DNA from: an uncultured Olsenella sp.
GTDB taxonomy: Bacteria; Actinomycetota; Coriobacteriia; Coriobacteriales; Atopobiaceae
Direction: 5' to 3'
Assembly: GCA_900548775.1 (NCBI GenBank)
Contig: URLM01000050.1
Span: 1-12,732 of the forward strand
DNA: 12,732 nt
A model generated the notes under the pieces. That model was given only the letters and a program-made list of their open reading frames with translations. It was not told the origin of the DNA and searched no databases. Positions 11,140 through 12,732 of the stretch are shown here, one piece after another. Position 1 is the stretch's first letter, and each line of letters begins with the position of its first letter. Made by a program: the position numbers and the translations under genes.

Positions 11140-12610
11140 CTGCGACACCTCCAAGGTCGACGGTGGGATGCGAGACAAACGGCGCCGAGAGGGCCGCGAA
11201 TACGTCGCCGGCGGGCTTGCTCGCCTCGGCGTGGGAAACCTCGGCAGAGGAGGCAAGGTCCTGCTCGGCCGTTGCGGCCTCATCAGATGTGCCTGCAGCA
11301 ACGCGACGCTTGGGCCTGGGGCCGCCGCCGCGCTCGGAGCGGGCGATGTTGTTCTCGATGATGCCAACGACCTTGATGAGCGGCAGCGTCACGATGAGGT
11401 AGTAGATGGCAGCGGCCATGTACGGGGTGATGTTGCCCGAGGTGGTGGTGAGGTTCTTGGAGAACATCATGAGTTCCATGACGCCAACCGAGGAGAGAAG
11501 CGACGTGTCCTTGTAGGACGTGATGAAGTCGCTGGTGACCGTGGGGATGACGCGTCGGACGGTCTGAGGCAGGATGATCGAGGTCATGGTCTGGAAGCCG
11601 TTCATGCCGAGGGAGGCCGCAGCCTCGTACTGGCCCTGCGGGATGGACTGGATGCCAGCGCGGAAAATCTCGGCCAGGTACGCCGAGGAGTTCACGGCCA
11701 TCACGATGACGCCCAAGACGTTGTTGTCGATGTTGATCCCCACCATGGGCAGACCGAAGAACATGATGTAGATCTGCAGGAAGAGCGGCGTGCCGCGCAG
11801 GAGGTTGATGTAGCAGATGGCGATGGCGCGCAGCACCTTGTGGCGGCTGGTCTTGAGCATGGCGAAGGCCAGGCCCAACACGATGGCAAAGGGATAGCAG
11901 ATAAGGACGATTCCCAGGCACACGAGCCAGCCGGGAAAGAGCGAGGCGAACGAGGCCAGGAGCAGCTGGGGCTTGAAGAACATGCCAAGGAACGGGTTGG
12001 AGTTCCAGGCGGCAACCCACGGCTGGGCGTCAAGCCAGCTCACGGCAGCCTGGAGCGGGGTGTTTGCGATCACCGTGATGGCAGCGGAGTCGTCGAGCGC
12101 GTGCGACTGGCCGTCTGAGGTGGTATAGCTGCCCGAGACCACGTAGTCGCCGCCCTCTGCAGGGAACTGCATGCCCGTGATCTCGAGACGCACGAGCGAG
12201 CCGGCAGGGATGTCCTCGGAGAACTGCACGCTCATCGAGTTGCCCGCGGAGGTCGCGGTGCCCTCGATGCTCGTGCGGTTGAGACCGTCGAGCACGGTAA
12301 CGCGCGTGCTGGCGTGGTCGAAGGTCGCGCCGTCCGGGAGGCTCAGCGTGACCGAGGAGACCTGCTCGTCGTCGCCGACGGTTCCCTCCCAGGTGAGGCG
12401 CGTGTCAATGGCGCCGATGACGCCGGTACCGCCGTCCTCGTTGGGGCGCGCAGTCGCCTTGTTGGTGCTCATGGCAAGCGCGCTTGCGGGCAGGGCGGCG
12501 AGCGTGGCGACAAGGACGAGTGCGGCCGCAAGGGCGAGGGCAAACGCGGGCACGCGCCGGGTGCGGCGGCACTCCCCTCTCGTCATCGCGTTCTCATGCA
12601 TGTGTGCCAA
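11129..12610 (-). CDS. Polar amino-acid ABC transporter permease with N-terminal extracellular domain
   Basis: The membrane channel of the importer, 493 residues, roughly twice the ~220 of a HisM/GlnP permease. Residues ~20-46 form a signal-peptide-like or anchor segment ending ALPASALA. Residues ~47-185 form an outside domain of alternating polar/hydrophobic strands rich in Ser, Thr, Gly and Asp; it does not look like a solute-binding domain. The permease core (~212-425) has several helices and the EAA loop QYEAAASLG...ILPQ (~327-349), which docks on the ATPase. The cytoplasmic tail (~425-493) is Ala/Glu-rich. The start is uncertain. TTG at 12610 has AGGAG ten bases upstream, while ATGs at 12601 and 12586 keep the signal segment but have weak sites. 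It is followed with an 11-bp overlap by the ATPase gene, and the substrate-binding protein gene precedes it. Confidence 0.9.
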   Translation of the reverse strand: MAHMHENAMTRGECRRTRRVPAFALALAAALVLVATLAALPASALAMSTNKATARPNEDGGTGVIGAIDTRLTWEGTVGDDEQVSSVTLSLPDGATFDHASTRVTVLDGLNRTSIEGTATSAGNSMSVQFSEDIPAGSLVRLEITGMQFPAEGGDYVVSGSYTTSDGQSHALDDSAAITVIANTPLQAAVSWLDAQPWVAAWNSNPFLGMFFKPQLLLASFASLFPGWLVCLGIVLICYPFAIVLGLAFAMLKTSRHKVLRAIAICYINLLRGTPLFLQIYIMFFGLPMVGINIDNNVLGVIVMAVNSSAYLAEIFRAGIQSIPQGQYEAAASLGMNGFQTMTSIILPQTVRRVIPTVTSDFITSYKDTSLLSSVGVMELMMFSKNLTTTSGNITPYMAAAIYYLIVTLPLIKVVGIIENNIARSERGGGPRPKRRVAAGTSDEAATAEQDLASSAEVSHAEASKPAGDVFAALSAPFVSHPTVDLGGVADGE

Positions 12611-12630
12611 GGTGATCTTGCTCCTGACTG

Positions 12631-12654
12631 GAAAGCGGGGCCACGTGGCCCCGC
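12631..12654 (-). terminator. 20-bp perfect palindrome between binding-protein and permease genes (partial terminator/processing hairpin)
   Basis: GCGGGGCC-ACGT-GGCCCCGC (12635-12654) is a perfect palindrome with an 8-bp GC stem. TTTC follows on the minus strand. Hairpins here are common in ABC operons, where they let the binding protein be made in excess over membrane subunits; that role is inferred. The T-tract is short, so some read-through is expected. Confidence 0.7.
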
Positions 12655-12682
12655 CGTCGAATCGCTTCCTCAGTTGTGCCTG

Positions 12683-12732
12683 CTAGATGGTCGAGCCGAA
12701 CCACTTGGTCTCGATGGAGTCCATCGTGCCGT
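12683..12732 (-). CDS. C-terminal end of an amino-acid ABC transporter substrate-binding protein (partial)
   Basis: Only the last 15 codons and a TAG stop (12685-12683) are in the window, reading GTMDSIETKWFGSTI. The pattern DG/GT-hydrophobic-D-x-I-x-x-KWFG is the usual C-terminus of periplasmic binding proteins of the polar amino-acid family, where it forms the last helix. The position upstream of a matching permease and ATPase supports this. The rest of the protein, including any lipoprotein signal and the ligand pocket, lies beyond the window. Confidence 0.75.
   Translation of the reverse strand, partial: GTMDSIETKWFGSTI

Noticed and set aside
10280..12118. 612-codon and 385-codon plus-strand frames opposite the ABC genes
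   Set aside because: Both are shadows of the permease and ATPase genes; their low-complexity translations have no motif or ribosome site and they cross the gene boundary.
1..12732. tRNA, rRNA, insertion sequence, integrase or phage genes
   Set aside because: I looked for tRNA-like cloverleaf arms, transposase motifs and integrase signatures in the gaps and frames and saw none.

Overview
The window reads as chromosomal DNA from a GC-rich actinobacterium. The gene set, the GlnR-like response regulator and the Asn/Gln/Gly-rich HtrA N-terminus suggest the Coriobacteriia (Olsenella/Atopobium/Collinsella type); this placement is an inference from protein style, not a database match. Every gene I can support lies on the minus strand, so transcription runs from high to low coordinates. 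The long plus-strand open frames are shadows caused by high GC.

Layout from high to low coordinates, i.e. in the direction of transcription. (1) 12732-10273 is a polar amino-acid ABC importer operon: the last codons of a substrate-binding protein, a strong hairpin, a permease with an unusual extracellular domain, and a GlnQ/HisP-type ATPase that overlaps the permease by 11 bp. (2) 10017-9343 is an orphan OmpR-type regulator with a degenerate receiver, closed by a textbook terminator. (3) 9277-8920 is a long upstream region for htrA that holds a 22-bp perfect inverted repeat, a G-quadruplex-type tract and a 10-bp tandem repeat. (4) 8919-7300 is the membrane-anchored serine protease HtrA, followed by a terminator. 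(5) 7194-6896 is gene-free DNA with a 21-bp tandem repeat and a strikingly regular array of TTGTTACCGG/CCGGTAACAA elements. (6) 6804-5305 is a coiled-coil DUF2130 protein. (7) 5239-2123 is a copper-homeostasis operon, csoR-copA. A CsoR operator lies between the -35 and -10 boxes. CopA carries a C-terminal CopZ-like domain preceded by its own ribosome-binding site and ATG. (8) 1963-1082 is a ROK-family sugar kinase, probably a fructokinase, with its own promoter and terminator. (9) 1020-841 is a 40-bp tandem array of hairpin-forming repeats. (10) 655-1 is the start of the NAD+-dependent DNA ligase gene ligA, cut by the window edge.

Functionally this is mostly housekeeping and stress DNA: copper efflux, envelope proteolysis, amino-acid uptake, sugar phosphorylation and DNA ligation. 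I see no mobile element, phage gene, CRISPR array or biosynthetic cluster. The unusual material is in the intergenic DNA and in protein architecture. There are three different families of inverted repeats in three intergenic regions, a promoter-like motif shared in exact register by ligA and the DUF2130 gene, a possible internal start giving a free CopZ, a permease with an added extracellular beta-rich domain, and a clamp-binding-like motif in an extended LigA N-terminus.
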